Source: Euryodendron excelsum
Taxonomy: Eukaryota; Streptophyta; Magnoliopsida; Ericales; Pentaphylacaceae
NCBI GenBank assembly: GCA_033060915.1
Contig: CM065390.1
Coordinates: forward strand, 21,720,001-21,784,000
Direction of reading: 5' to 3'
Length of the DNA stretch: 64,000 nucleotides
The notes below the pieces were generated by a model. It worked only from the letters and a program-made list of their open reading frames with translations. It was not told the DNA's origin and did not search any database. Below, in pieces: positions 1 to 11,692 of the stretch; position 1 is the stretch's first letter, and the number at the start of each line of letters is the position of its first letter. A program made the position numbers and the translations under genes.

Positions 1-1966
1 TTTGAAAGAAGGTTTTAGAAAAGATAGATTTGATTTTCGAAAGAGAGTTCTAGAAATTGGAAACAAGGATTTGAAAACAGATTTTGGAATTAGAAATTTG
101 AAAAAGGTTATGACCGCACCCATGAGAGTTGCCTACGTATCCCTTTTTAGGAATTAGGTTATTGGTAGTTCGGACAAGAATACGATTGAAAATAGAAGAT
201 TTTTGATTGGAAAAAAGAGTTTGATTTGAAACTTAGAATGGAAGATTGGAATCGAGATTGAACTTAGAAGAGGATTTGACCCTTGAAAGAAAACTTGGAT
301 TAGATTTGGAAAGATAGAGATTTGAAAACATTTTAAAGTTTGAAATTAGAAAACCATCTTGGTTTAGAAAAGAGTTTTTAGAAAGGAGTTGAAACTTCCT
401 AACTCTAAGAGTTAGGGTTGAACTAAGGTTTAGGCCTCCTAGCGTTTAGGTTACCTAAGATTAGAATACGTGGTTGAATTAGGAAGGTTTGATATAAATT
501 TGAAAAGTTTGATTTTAGATAGTTGGATTTAGAAAATGTTCAAATTTGGAAAGGTTCAAATTAGGAAAGTTGGATTTTAAGAAAGATTTTAAAAAGAAGT
601 TTGATTTGATTTGAGAAACTCGACTTCGAATAGATTTAGAAAAGTTAAGGTTTATGAAAGATTGGACTTTGGAAAGCTTTAGGATTTGGAAAGTTTCAAC
701 TTAGGAAAGTTTTGAATTTAGAAAGTTCCAACTTAGGAAAGTTTTGAATTGAGAAAGTTTCAACTGAGGAAAGTTTCGAATTTTGAAAAGTTTTAGAAAT
801 ATCTTAATTTAAGAAAGATTTGAAATTTGGAAAGTATGATTTAGGAAAGATTTAAAAAGTTTAGAAATTTGGAAAGGTTTAAATTTAGAAAGATTGGAAA
901 GTTTGAAATTTGGAAAGGTTTGGCATTAGGAAAGTTTAGAATTAGGAAAAGATTGAATTAAGAAAGATTTGATTTCTATTTTCTAAAATAAAATATTAGA
1001 TTTTATTTCCAAAAAGAGATGATTTGATTTTGTTTCAAAAAATGGAGGATTTAATTTAGTTTCTAAAAATGAAAGATTTGATTTAGTTTCCAAAAACGGA
1101 AGATTTGATTTGACATAGAATTGGAAAAGAGGAATTTTGGAAAACTTAGGTTTGGAAAGCCATAGTTTTGATAAAGGAAAACTGATTTTGGAAATCTAAG
1201 ATTTGACATAGAAAATAGAGATTTTGGAAATCTATGTTTTGAGGAGAGATTGAAAATCATGTTTTAGGAGAGAAAATTAGGGTTTCCTAACCATGGCTCT
1301 AGGGTTTGACTTGAACTCTAAGAAAATGAGATTTTATAAAATAGATCTTTTTGGAAAGAGAGATTTTTAGGAAAGAGATTTTTGAAAAATAAATTTGAAG
1401 AGAGTTTTGGAAAGGAGATTTGTAAAGAGATTTTGGAGAAGGTTTAGAAAACAATGTTGGAAAGGGGATTTGAATGCAGACTTTACAAGTATCTAAAAAT
1501 GTCCTACTTTCCTAAAACGATTCTAACCATGAAGGGATTAGAACCATTCTAGGATTATGGTTTTGAAAATAATAAAAATTTGAAAATATGGATCATGAAA
1601 GTCACTTTAAATGTAACACTTTCTTAAAGCAACTCTAACCATGAAAAAGCTAGAATCATCTTAGGATTGTGATTTTGAAAATAAGTTTGGAAAAAAGAAG
1701 ATTTAATGCAAGTTTTGAAAATGATTTTCGATGCAAGTTTTAAAAATAAGTTTGAAAATAAGTTTTGGAGGGATGCATGATTATGATATGTACAATGCAA
1801 GTTGGGGTCGTGAACATACAAAGTTAAATGCTCTACCATATAATCAAGGGGGCCAAACCCACGTGGTCTCCAATTAGACTAAGAGAAAGCCTTCGACACG
1901 TTGACTTTCAATAACTTAATCCTACACATGAACCGGGGAGTCCTTTGTTTCAAGCCTGCAAGAAAG

Positions 1967-1980
1967 GAGGGGGGGGGGGG
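1967..1980. repeat. G homopolymer run
   Basis: A run of about 14 G within the pyrimidine/purine-biased stretch of giant LTR copy 1. The matching places in copies 2 and 3 have only normal mixed sequence (for example ctcccctttc), so this is a local expansion. Confidence 0.7.
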
Positions 1981-2368
1981 ATAGAAGATGGGGATTAAAA
2001 TAGAAGAAAATCCAAGTGGGTTAGGAGAGAGAAGAGAGAGGGGAAAAATTGCGCAAACGTAAATAGGAAGCCTACCTTGTGTCTTCTTTGCTTTGCTTGC
2101 TTTGTTTTACGGTCTTTGAGAGCTTGCTTTGGTTTTTGAGAGCTTTCGAGTTATAGCACTTCAAGTCTTCAATGGAGGCTTCAGAGGTCCGTATATGAGT
2201 GTATGTGAGCTAGGGTTAAGTGTATAGGGGCTAGGGTTTTGTATATAGAGGCTAGGGTTTGGAGAACCTAAAGATAGCTAGGGTTTGGAAGGGCTTCGAG
2301 CTCTGTAATTCAAAAAATAGAGTTTTTAGACTGTGTTTGCGGACCCTTTTCACGCTGGAGGAGCCTCT

Positions 2369-2380
2369 GTATTTATAGAC
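2369..2380 (-). promoter_or_regulatory. TATA box of giant LTR copy 1
   Basis: The minus strand reads tctataaatac here, preceded within about 80 bases by several GGCGCC/gcgccag palindromes. The equivalent site in copy 3 is cataaatac at 36869-36877 with the same gcgccagg repeats upstream. Conservation of TATA plus upstream repeats in two copies supports the U3/R boundary of the LTR. Confidence 0.55.
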
Positions 2381-3856
2381 AGAAGAGTAAACTGGCGCCT
2401 GTTGCAGTGGCGCCAGGCCATTTTTTGGCTTGGCACCACTACTAGTGGCGTTAGCCATTTAGGAAATGTTTAAGGTTGGCAAGCAACGTATCTTCAGAAG
2501 ATTTGGGCACCTGTATTAGTGACTACTATGCAATTTTTAGCCTAGCTTCACTAGGAGTGACTCCAAAAAGTCGAGAAATGATTTAAAGTGCCAAGAATGG
2601 CCCGGAGGGCCAGAAAGGGACAGGGACTCTTAGAATAGTGTCTTGGGGGTAATAGACTTAAAAAATAATGTCAGGATGTGTTGGAAGGGTTAACCGGGCC
2701 ATTAGGGGCAAAACGGTCAATCAGGTCGAAAAGCTGCTGGGATAGACTTGGAATATCCCGGAAGAAGGCTTGAGGCTTGAAAAAATTAGCTAGAATGTTC
2801 CAAGAGGTTGCCAGTTTGACACCCAGAGCCGGCATAGTTGGAAAAGGCGACCGGCCCACTAGGAGCAAAATGATCATTTTGACCGGAGGGGCTCGAAATT
2901 GGCCCAAAATCGACTGGAAGGCACCTAATCATGCCAGATTTTCTTTAGGAAAATTTTAGAAAGGTGGACTTACCGCCTTGAGGACTTAGGTACTTTCTTA
3001 AAAAAGCGTGCCAGAAAGCCCTAGGGGTAGTTTAGTCATTTTTCATCAGAGTGGGCTAGCAGGCACTGGTGTTGATTTGGGTTTTGAGTGTTTCCATCAC
3101 TCTGACGGTCTGTGATGAGTTAGTTTTCAATGGTATCTTGTCCTTTGGTAAACGTGTCACGGCCAAGAGGCGAGTTCGGTCCCGTGACATAAGGGTTTTC
3201 TTGGCAATTCCATATGTTGGCCTGTTTGTGAGTGTTTTTGCCATTCTGATGATTTTGAAGTTTGCGATTATTTTCGTTATTCTAATGGGTTGCGATCATT
3301 CCAAAAACTGCCTGATCTCGGGAAGCTACTAGGTGGACTTATCGTTTGAGGAATCAACTTTCTCAAAAGGCATGCCGAAATGGTCATTCTTCATTGGCGG
3401 GCTAGCAGGCGAAAAGGGTGGACCGTTCTACCATCTCGGGGACTTGGAGTCTCGTCTCGGTTGACGGGTTTGAAGGGATTTACCGTTCTGAAGATTTTTT
3501 TAGAAAATGTGCCGGACTGGATGGTCTTACCGTCTGAGGGATCAAATTTCTTGAAAGACGTGCTGAACTTGATTTGAATTGGAACTGGACTAGGATTAGA
3601 TTTTGATCTTGGAATTGAGATTGAAATGGATACTTACCGTCTTTGAAAAGACGTGCCCACTAGAATTGGACTGGACAATGCCCCAAGGGCATTTTAGTCA
3701 TTTTGCCTCTATTTGGGTCCAATGGGTCCGCGAAGCGATTGATTGGATTGAATTATGTTTGGAGAGCTGGTTTGAATTGGAATATGACTATATTGACTTG
3801 AACTCAAGTCTAGACAAATTGGAGGCTACCGAGCGGGCAAAAATGGGATGCTTACA

Positions 3857-4450
3857 ATGGTTCTTCCCATTTTTTTCCAAAGTTTTGTTTTTTCTTTCAA
3901 CAACTCTATCTTGTTGAGGTGTTCTAGGGGCTGAAAAGTTGTGGTCAAAACCATTTTTATCACAAAATACTTCAAAGGGTTTGCAATCAAATTCCCCTCC
4001 ATGGTCTATCCTTATAGAAATGATGGAAAAATCTTTCTCATTTTGAACCTTTTTACAAAATTTTGTGAAGAAAACAATTGTCTTATCCTTGTGAGTTAAG
4101 ACGAATGTTCATGTAAATTTAGAGTAGTCATCAACAATAACAAGTGCATATTGTTTCCCACTAAGACTTAAGTCCTAGTTGGTCCAAATAAGTCCATATA
4201 CAACAGTTGTAGTGGCCTAGATGTGGTGAGCATGTTTATAGATTTAAAAGAAATTTGAGTTTGCTTACCCATTTGACAAGCATCACAAACTCTAGCTTTG
4301 TTAAATTTGATTTTTGGAAGTCCTTTGACCAAATCATATTAAGAAACCTTTGAAAGTATGCTCAGACTAATGTGACCGAATCTTCTATGTCACAACTAAC
4401 TTTCATCATTATTCATAGCAGCAAGACATTCAACTTTGCAAGAAGACAAG
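3857..4450 (-). pseudogene. Copia integrase fragment (element Copia-1)
   Basis: Minus-strand translation in shifting frames gives the pre-integrase region (FGHIS, then CDACQMGKQT, part of the HHCC zinc finger) followed by the integrase core: first Asp in MDLFGP, second Asp in RIDHGGEFD, and the Glu in QQDRVVERKN. These are the DDE catalytic positions of Ty1/Copia integrase, which joins element cDNA to host DNA. Several stops and frameshifts break it. It ends abruptly at 3857, where giant LTR copy 1 was inserted; the rest of pol lies beyond the window start. It continues upstream into the protease at 4451-4816. Confidence 0.75.
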
Positions 4451-4816
4451 TCATTTAGATAAAAAAATGTATATATTGCTTTGTCTATGCCCAATGAGAA
4501 TAGTTTTGTTAATATTGATGACATCACATTTAGAGGATTTAAATACAACCATGCATCCTTTATCACAAAGTTGACTAATGCTCAAAAGATTGTGTTTAAG
4601 TCCTTTAGCAAGCAAGACATTTTTAATAGAAATGGAAGAGTTCTTACCAATACTACCTATACCAATAATCTTTCCTTTGCTCTTGTCTCCAAAGGTGACA
4701 AGTCCTCCATCCTTCGGTGAGAGAGATGTGAATTGTGCTTCATCTCCCATCATATGTCTTGAGCATCCACTATCCAAGTACCAATGGTCTTTCTTGGATT
4801 TCGCTTGAAGGCACAC
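4451..4816 (-). pseudogene. Copia protease and pre-integrase segment (Copia-1)
   Basis: A 121-codon open stretch on the minus strand contains WYLDSGCSRHM, the aspartic protease active-site region of plant Ty1/Copia polyproteins (catalytic Asp in DSG), followed by the typical LKHNLLSISQLCDKG segment before the pre-integrase domain. In an intact element this cuts the gag-pol polyprotein. It has no start of its own and is part of the broken polyprotein running from about 6225 down to 3857. Confidence 0.85.
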
Positions 4817-6225
4817 CTACAAAAGAGTTTATTTGACTTTAGGTACCCAAACTATCTTGGTTCCTTGGGGGTTAGTCCTCAATGGTCTTCTTGGGACCCA
4901 TGCATTGTTAGATATGTAATAGATTTTTGCATGGCATAACACCTACTAGCAATGTGTCCTTGTTTTTGACAATAGAAACATGAAATTTGTGGTTTACCAG
5001 TAGAAGAAGCAAATCTGGTTTTTAAAAATTTTCTCCTTTTGAAGGGATTAAAACTAAGTCCCGGTTTATCAAGTGAACACTTTTGTTTTTCAAGAATAGC
5101 ATCCAATTTCTCTTTTCCATTTACATATTTAAAAAGAGTTGTTTCCAAGTGTTTAACTTCTTTTCTCAAAACTTGATTTTTCTTTGAAAGTGAGGAATCC
5201 TTTTGAAAAGAATTTTCCTTAACTCAATCTTTCAAGACACAAATTTTATTCTTCAAATCTTCATTTTCTTTAGCTAGAGTAGAAATCATCTTTTTGAGAA
5301 GACCATTTTAATTCCCATATTTTTGAATTCAATAATTAAATCATCAAAAATATCTTGTAGTTCATTGAAAGTAAATTGAGAGGAATTAGAAGATGATACC
5401 TCATTCTCTTCCTCATGAGCCATGAGACATAGATTGGCCATTTCTTGAGGTTCGATTCTTCTTTCGAATTAGATTTTCCATCATCATTCCAAGTCATAGC
5501 AGCCATTGCCCTCTTCCCTTGGTCTTTCTTTCCTTTTTTTTTTTTTAGCATGGGGCATTCAACTTTTATATGGCCAGGTTTCTTACATTTATAGCATATA
5601 ATAGTTGATTCTTTGCTAAAATCTCCTTTGCCTTCATGCTTCTTTCGACCTTTCCATTTTCTCTTCATGAATCTTTTGAATTTCGTGTGATGAGGGCAAT
5701 TCCATCATCATCCTTATCATTTGCTGATTCATTTTCTTAATTGGTGGACTTGAGTGCCACTAACCTCTTTTTCTTTTCTTCCTCTTCTTGGGCATGTTGC
5801 TTTTGAGTAAGCTCATATGTCATGAGGGAGCCCAAGAATTCTTCAAGAGGTAAGGTATTAAGGTCCTTTGATTCTTGGATGATAATAACCTTACTTCCCA
5901 AGTCTTTGGCAACGACCTCAAAATCTTTTTGACCTGTTCATTGTTAGGATAAACCTTTCAAAGAGACTTCATGCCATTAATAATATTTGTAAATCTTGTG
6001 AACATTTCGGTAATAAACTCATCCAGTTTCATCTTAAACAATTAGTAGTTATGAACTAATATATTGATTTTAGATTCCTTGACTTGATTAGTACCTTCAT
6101 GGGTTACCTCAAGTCTATCCTATATTTTCTTAGCCGATTCACAAAAAGAGATACGATTAAATTCGGTGGGATCAAGGGCACAATATAAAATGTTCATGAC
6201 TTTAGCATTAGATTGCAACAAGAAG
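4817..6225 (-). pseudogene. Copia gag with two zinc knuckles (Copia-1), N-terminus lost
   Basis: The minus strand encodes nucleocapsid motifs CYKCKKPGHIKVEC (within 5336-5668) and CFYCQKQGHIASRC (within 4879-5169), separated by a Lys/Glu-rich, coiled-coil-like linker. Farther upstream, about 6220-5700, broken frames match the plant gag core (ALDPTEFNRIS, then THEGTNQVKESKIN). The two widely spaced knuckles are typical of large plant Copia polyproteins. The N-terminal gag is missing: at about 6225 the sequence switches to 3' non-coding sequence of a plus-strand Copia. Multiple stops and frameshifts make it a pseudogene. Confidence 0.75.
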
Positions 6226-6562
6226 AATAATGATATACATTCTTTCTAAACAAAATGATAAATGGAGATTTTAGGGGGAGAAGATTAATGGTTTATGAAA
6301 GAATAGTTAGGGGTCATGCTTACCAATTGCCTTGGTTTATACGTATAACTTTTACACATGATTACTTTAATAACATTGCTTAAAGGAAAAAGAAATTTGC
6401 ATGTAATTACTTTAAAAACATTGCTTTGAAGAATTTTTGCATCAATTGCAAAACCATAAAAGAAAGGGAGAGCATTTTCTGGTATGAAATCTGATTCTAC
6501 TTACTTCATTTAGTCTTATAAATATTTTTGCAAAGGTTTTTTCATCATTAAAATGGGGAGAT
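6226..6562 (+). mobile_element. 3' non-coding tail and polypurine tract of plus-strand Copia
   Basis: No open frame. The stretch ends in aaaatggggagat (6550-6562), a polypurine tract directly before the TGTTGACTCC start of the LTR, as expected at the 3' end of a plus-strand Copia element. It abuts minus-strand gag at about 6225, so the two belong to opposite orientations. Confidence 0.55.
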
Positions 6563-7922
6563 TGTTGACTCCATGCCTTGGTTTTGATGATAACTAAACC
6601 TTATGTTAGTTTACTAATGAATTTAATTAGTCTGCAGATCAATGAGAAATATGTTTTAAACCTAAAGCTTAATGTATGCCAAAATGGATACACAACAAGT
6701 TAAGGATTGAACAACGCGCCAAAATAGGGAAATGGCACTTATTCAAATATCAAATCAATGATTTGAATTCTAAGAGATTGAAGATGTTCAAAGAAAGGGT
6801 TCATCAAATTTGTGAAGATTCAACGAAGAATAAAAGAGAAGATTTCGAAGAAATCAAAATGAATTCAATCCAAATTGAATTGCAGACATTCTTGAATAAC
6901 CACATTAGATTGAAGGTTTGAAAGATCATTATACCTCAAAGAGAAGACTCTTTGAAGATCTTAAAGTGTTTTGAAGCTAAGTTGTTCAAAGAATGCATGG
7001 AAGAAATATTCTGGATAGAAGTGTCGATACATGAATTTGAAGTGTCAACATATGAAGACATAGGCCAAAGTCTGAGAAATGAATGTTCAAGTGTCGACAC
7101 ATGGGTTTGAAGTATCGACATATGAAGACAGAGGCCAAAGTCTAGGAAATGAATGTTCAAGTGTTGACACATTGGTTTGAAGTGTCGGCACATGGAGACA
7201 AAGGACAAGAGCTGGAGAATGTAAATATGAAGTGTCGACACCTGGGGACTAACGACTATATTTTTAAATGTTATATTAGTTTGAGCTCGCATTAAATAAA
7301 GCTACAACTACCATCAACGGCTGAAATTGATTAAGGGCTTTATATACAAGCCTCCAAAGGCCTTTAAAGACAAGGGTTACTACATTCCACTGATTATTGA
7401 GCAGAAAATTCTTTCAACTTCTAAAAATTCTCTTTGTCCTCAAGAGTTGATATTTAGTGAGCTATTAAATTCTCATCTACTTTTCATAGAGAGTGTGCAC
7501 TTCAATTGTATATCTCTATTTGCTTGTGAGTTAGAGCTTGAGTGTTCTCCAGTGGAAGAAAATACTTGTAAGTTTGAGAAAGTTTGGACAAAATTCTTGT
7601 AGCATTGAAGCTTAGGTGTAAACTTCAAGGAGAGTGAGCTAAGCACTTCAACTAGCCTTTACTTTGTAATTGGGCATTGCATAATGGAAGAAGATTTCAA
7701 GGGGATCTTAGGGTGAAGACGTAGACCACAAGTGGTGGTTGAACCTTGGTAATTTTTTGTGTCTTTATTTGTGCTTTGTTTTCATTCAATCTTGATTATC
7801 TTGCATCACACATACCTTGAATTACTATTTCATTGCTTATATTATTTTTAACTAGTCTTAATTGCAATTATTTTTGAAAAACCTAATTCACCCCCCTTTT
7901 TAGGTTGCCTTTTAGGCCAACA
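6563..7922 (+). mobile_element. Copia LTR (LTR A, 3' LTR of a plus-strand element)
   Basis: Begins TGTTGACTCC and ends ggccaaCA (7921-7922), 1360 bp. It matches the solo LTR at 60533-62209 along its length, including the ending gttgccttttnggccaaca and the shared tandem motif GTGTCGACAC. A polypurine tract precedes it. The flanks gagat (6558-6562) and cgtct (7923-7927) are not a target duplication, so its partner LTR and body have been lost or rearranged. It runs straight into the truncated giant LTR copy 2. Confidence 0.75.
7021..7242 (+). repeat. 70-bp tandem repeat with GTGTCGACAC palindromes
   Basis: Three units with starts at 7021, 7091 and 7161, plus a partial unit at 7232. Each carries gtgtcgacac(atg) near the start, a second copy about 20 bases on, then gaagaca.aggccaaagtct. 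A degenerate version is in the related solo LTR at about 61338-61520. It probably lies in the LTR U3 region. Confidence 0.8.
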
Positions 7923-10900
7923 CGTCTTACTAACCTTCCGCCAAGGTTGACTTTTTCTTTAATTCCCTGATTAAAACACACCATCAAATGACTTGAAAAA
8001 CTTGTAATTTAGGGAATTCTCTGAAGCTTGTCTGGAGGACCTCCCATCCATACGGTTCGCTCGAGGAGCCAGCTTCCCGGAGGCCATGATCATGAGGCAC
8101 AAAAATGACCATTTTTGGGAACCCTCTAAGCGTCTCGCAGAGGCTCCAAAAAGCTTTTGTTCCTGTATGCTTCCTGAGAAACTTTTTAAGAAAATATCTT
8201 CGTCATCCGGAATCCTTTGGAGTTCCCTGAGGGCTCCCAGTTCAAAAGAAATAACGAGAGAACATCGTGAATGTGACCGATTTCCTTGACTCTTTTCGAA
8301 ATTGCACGAATTTTGAGGTGAAGTTAGATTAAAAATTCTCGGTGGTGAAGCGTGTGCTATATGTGCCCAAAAAATGATCAGAGCCAACAAAACTTGCCTT
8401 GCAACCCAAGTTGGGATAGTACAAGAAGTGCCACACGGCAAAGCTCTACCAAATTCGATCCAGAACTCTGAATTCTAGAAAGCCCTATGTTCTTTAAAGC
8501 TCCAAGCCAATTCAAGTCCTCTTAAGTCTATTCAAGACCATTCAAGCTTAAGGCTACTCAACAATACTGGATTGACAACCAATGTGGGGTTTCTCTTTAC
8601 ATTTATGTCTCTTTCACTCTATCTTTTCTCCCTCTAAGCTCACTTGAGCTCTCTCTATTTTAACCCCTATCTTCTACTTCCCTTTCTTGTGTGCTTGGAA
8701 TAAATGGGTTCTTAGGCCATGCTTAAGGAAAGCCTATGAGAACCGCCGGTTGGGGGATCTCTCATAGGCCTACTTGAATATAGGATGGCCCTAGAACCCC
8801 TTGCAATGTGGTGTAGCCTTCAACCTTGTATGATTTATGACCCCCTTGCATTATAATGGTTGCTATGTTCATAGATTGCATGTGTTGGTCTTGTTGTCAT
8901 GTTTAAAACCTTTTTCAAGCTTCAATGGTTCCATTTCTAAGTGTTCTTTAAAGTTCATGTTCAAATGGTTTTCAAAAAATGCCTCTAACTTGGAGTTTTT
9001 TGAAGTTCAAGCTAAGAATGGTTCCATTTCTAATTTAGATTTTCATGCCTTAAGAAAGCTCTCCTAAAACCCTAGCCCTCATTTTGCATCATTGCATTTC
9101 TACTCTCTTGAGTTGCATAAAAATGGCTTTCCAAACCACTTCTTTAATAGAGGTTTTCATTGATTTTCAATGTTTTCAAAACAACCCTCCCTTACGGGAG
9201 GTTTTCAATATTTTATTTTATTAAATATTGTGGTTAGAATGGTCTCATGGACTCCCTTTTTAAGTGATTTTCCTCAAATTAACCATATGAATCCTTACTC
9301 TTAGAGTGGTTTTCACATATCTAAATGGTTTTTCAAGAACAAGTTCCATATCGATTTTCAATATTTACTCTCTTAAGTTTGTAGTTGAAATGGTACTAAG
9401 GCAACCCTCTTTGGAGTGGTTTTCACAAATCCAATATATGAACCTTATTCTTACTCGAGTGGATCCCATAAAATAGTTTTCAAAAATTACAACTCTCTTG
9501 AGTTTACTTTCGAAGGGGTTTTACATGAAATCATGATTTTCAAAACCTCTTTTCAAGATTCATGCACCAAACCACTCTCCAAAACCACTAGGTTCAAACC
9601 CTAGTTCAAAACCACTTTCCAAAACCTTAGGCTAACTTGACCCTAGTAGTTCAACCGTAGGCTAACTTGACACTTGTTGTCTAATCCTAGGTTAACTTGA
9701 CCCTAGCTGTCCACCGCTAGGTTAACTTGACCCTAGTTATCCAACCTTAGGTTAACCTAACCCAAGTTAGTTAACGTTAGGTCAATCAAACCATAGGTTA
9801 GACAAAACCTAGATTAACCAAACCCTAGTTAGTTAACCCTAGGTCAACTAAACCCTAGGTTATCCTAACCCTAGCTAGGTAACCTTAGATCACTTAACCC
9901 TAGGCCCTCCTAACCCTAGTTGACCTAACCAAGGTGGGTTAAACTTCAAGGCTTTGATTCAAAGGCCCTTTTTAATGATCTTTTAATTCAAAATCATTTT
10001 CATAGCATGCTTTCAAAAATATCGTACTATTGAATTTTCAAAAAATCAAATCCAAAATCTTATCAAATGCTTCCATACTCTATCCCAAAATGTTTCCAAG
10101 AGCTCTCTTAAACTTGTCTTGACTAAAATGGCTAGACACTTGATATTTTTCAAAAACTATTTTCAAAATACTTTAAAAAACTGACAACCTTAAGGTGTCT
10201 CTAACCTTTTCATGGTTAGGGTTTCCAAGGGAAAGTGATACATTAAATGTAATCTTCAAAAGTTCATAATAGGGTTCTAAACCTTAAATGTTTTCCAAAG
10301 CCTCTTTCAAAAATGATTTTCAAAAGTCACATCTTTAAAATAATCTTAGTCATTCAATGATTATGTTTTCTTAAGGAAAGTGATAGATCAAGTAGGGTTC
10401 TATAACCCTAAAGCTTTGAAAATCTAAGGAAAGTCTCTAGCCCATTTTCCAAATATGTTTTCAAAATTCATAACCTTAAATGAGTTAGTCTCTCAAAGCC
10501 AATCTCTCAAATGTGGTGAGATATTGAACATACCTTTTATAAGATATTCAAAAAATGGTTTTCAAAAACTTTCTAAAGACAAGTTCAAAAGAGCTTTTCC
10601 AATTCAAACTCCATTTTCAAAATCTCTAATCAAACTTTCAAACATTTTTAAACTCTCTTGACTTGTTTAAAAAATATTTCAAAAACTCTCTTGAGTTATT
10701 TCAAAAACCTTCCAAAACTCTCTTAGGTTGTTTAAAAAACCATTCAAAACCCCCTCAAGTTGCTTCCAAAAAATGTTTCAAAACATCCCATAATCCTATT
10801 TCAAAGGCATCTTCGAGAACCTCAAGTTCCAATTCAAAAATACATCAAAACACTATCAAGTTCTATTTCAAAACTATCCAAGGTAATTCCAAGTCAAAAC

Positions 10901-11692
10901 TCTCTCGAGTTCATGTTTCAAAACCTTTCAAGACTCCCATGAGTCTATTTTCAATCGGGCCCTAACTCGAACTATTACTAACTTGATTCTCGCTAAATGA
11001 GATACGTAACAACCTAAAATGGTGCGGTTATAACCTTTTTTCCAAGTCAAATGTCCATTTTAAAAATGCTCTTTCAATCAAAATTTCTATTTTAAATCTA
11101 ACTTCAAAATTCTCTATCTTCAAAGATCTTTCCAAAAACATGCATCATGCATTATTCATCCAAAAATTGATGACCAAACCCCTTTTTCAAAATTCTAAAG
11201 TGGATATAAGTAGATAATTAGTAACCAGTGACTCCAGTGAGTAAACCAAGGGTGAATAGACAGGTAGGTACTGAAAATGCGGGGTAGGGTGATGATCTTA
11301 AGATATCTTCCCTACATGTAATCAATCCCTGGACCATAGATTTGTATTTCAAAGACCAAAACCGGAGTCATGTTTTCCAAAAGGGCTTTAAAAACATTTT
11401 CAAAGGTTGCTAAAAACCTATTTTCTAAAAACCTTCTTAAGAAGGAAATTTTCAAAACTTTTTTGAAAAGCCTAAGTTCAGTCTTCGAATTATATTTAGC
11501 TTTTAGGTGACCTAACACATCTTTAACTATGTTAGGTAGCGACTCCCAATTTTTTTAGAAAGCCCTTGTTCAGAATCAATTTCACATTCAAACCCCCACC
11601 GCATTTGTCTTTTTAGAAGGACAAGTTCTAACAGAGAGAGTACCGTGTTTTTCCCAAATCAAGAGGGCTTAGGTAACAACCAAGGCGCGACA
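7923..11692 (+). mobile_element. Giant retrotransposon LTR, copy 2 (5'-truncated)
   Basis: Homologous to 36280-39640 of the complete copy in the same order: attccctgattaaaa block near 7960, polypyrimidine stretch and tggtgtagcct block at 8600-8830, 30-bp repeats at 9621-9930, acgtatctc block at 10940-11035, and gtaaccagtgactccagtgag at about 11221. It ends ggcgcgaCA at 11692. The first roughly 1.2 kb of the LTR is missing and it starts directly at the end of Copia LTR A. It contains no credible gene; short open frames here are chance. Confidence 0.75.
9621..9930 (+). repeat. Degenerate 30-bp minisatellite in giant LTR copy 2
   Basis: Units keep a 30-bp register from 9621 to about 9800 (starts 9621, 9651, 9681, 9711, 9741, 9771) with core ggttaacttgaccctag, then decay into irregular ccctaggt.aac motifs to about 9930. 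Same unit as the cleaner array at 38105-38344. It resembles telomere-like CCCTA motifs but lacks the regular 7-bp period. Confidence 0.8.

Larger units (their letters stand above)
1..3856 (-). mobile_element. Giant retrotransposon LTR, copy 1 (3' end outside window)
   Basis: Read on the minus strand this is the same sequence family as 7923-11692 and 35056-39640. The element terminus is at 3856, where the minus strand starts TGTAAGCATCCC, matching the TGTAAGCACCCC start of the complete copy. The block at about 107-185 (minus strand: gcaccat...acgtatc...gtagttcg) matches 10940-11035 and 38905-39000. By alignment with the complete 4585-bp copy, the missing end lies roughly 0.6 kb left of the window. 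There is no gag or pol. It interrupts Copia integrase at 3857. Size and terminal motif suggest a Ty3/Gypsy Tat/Ogre-type LTR; the family name is inference, the homology of the three copies is directly visible. Confidence 0.75.

Noticed and set aside
2252..2458. 68-codon minus-strand open frame as a gene
   Set aside because: It spans the LTR TATA box and gcgcc repeats; no homologous frame in the other two LTR copies.
7971..8441. 156-codon minus-strand open frame as a gene
   Set aside because: It lies in the giant LTR; the matching part of copy 3 (36300-36700) is not open and no domain is visible.
9621..9930. Interstitial telomere repeat
   Set aside because: The ccctaggttaac units have a 30-bp period and no run of the plant CCCTAAA telomere heptamer; the array is internal to an LTR.
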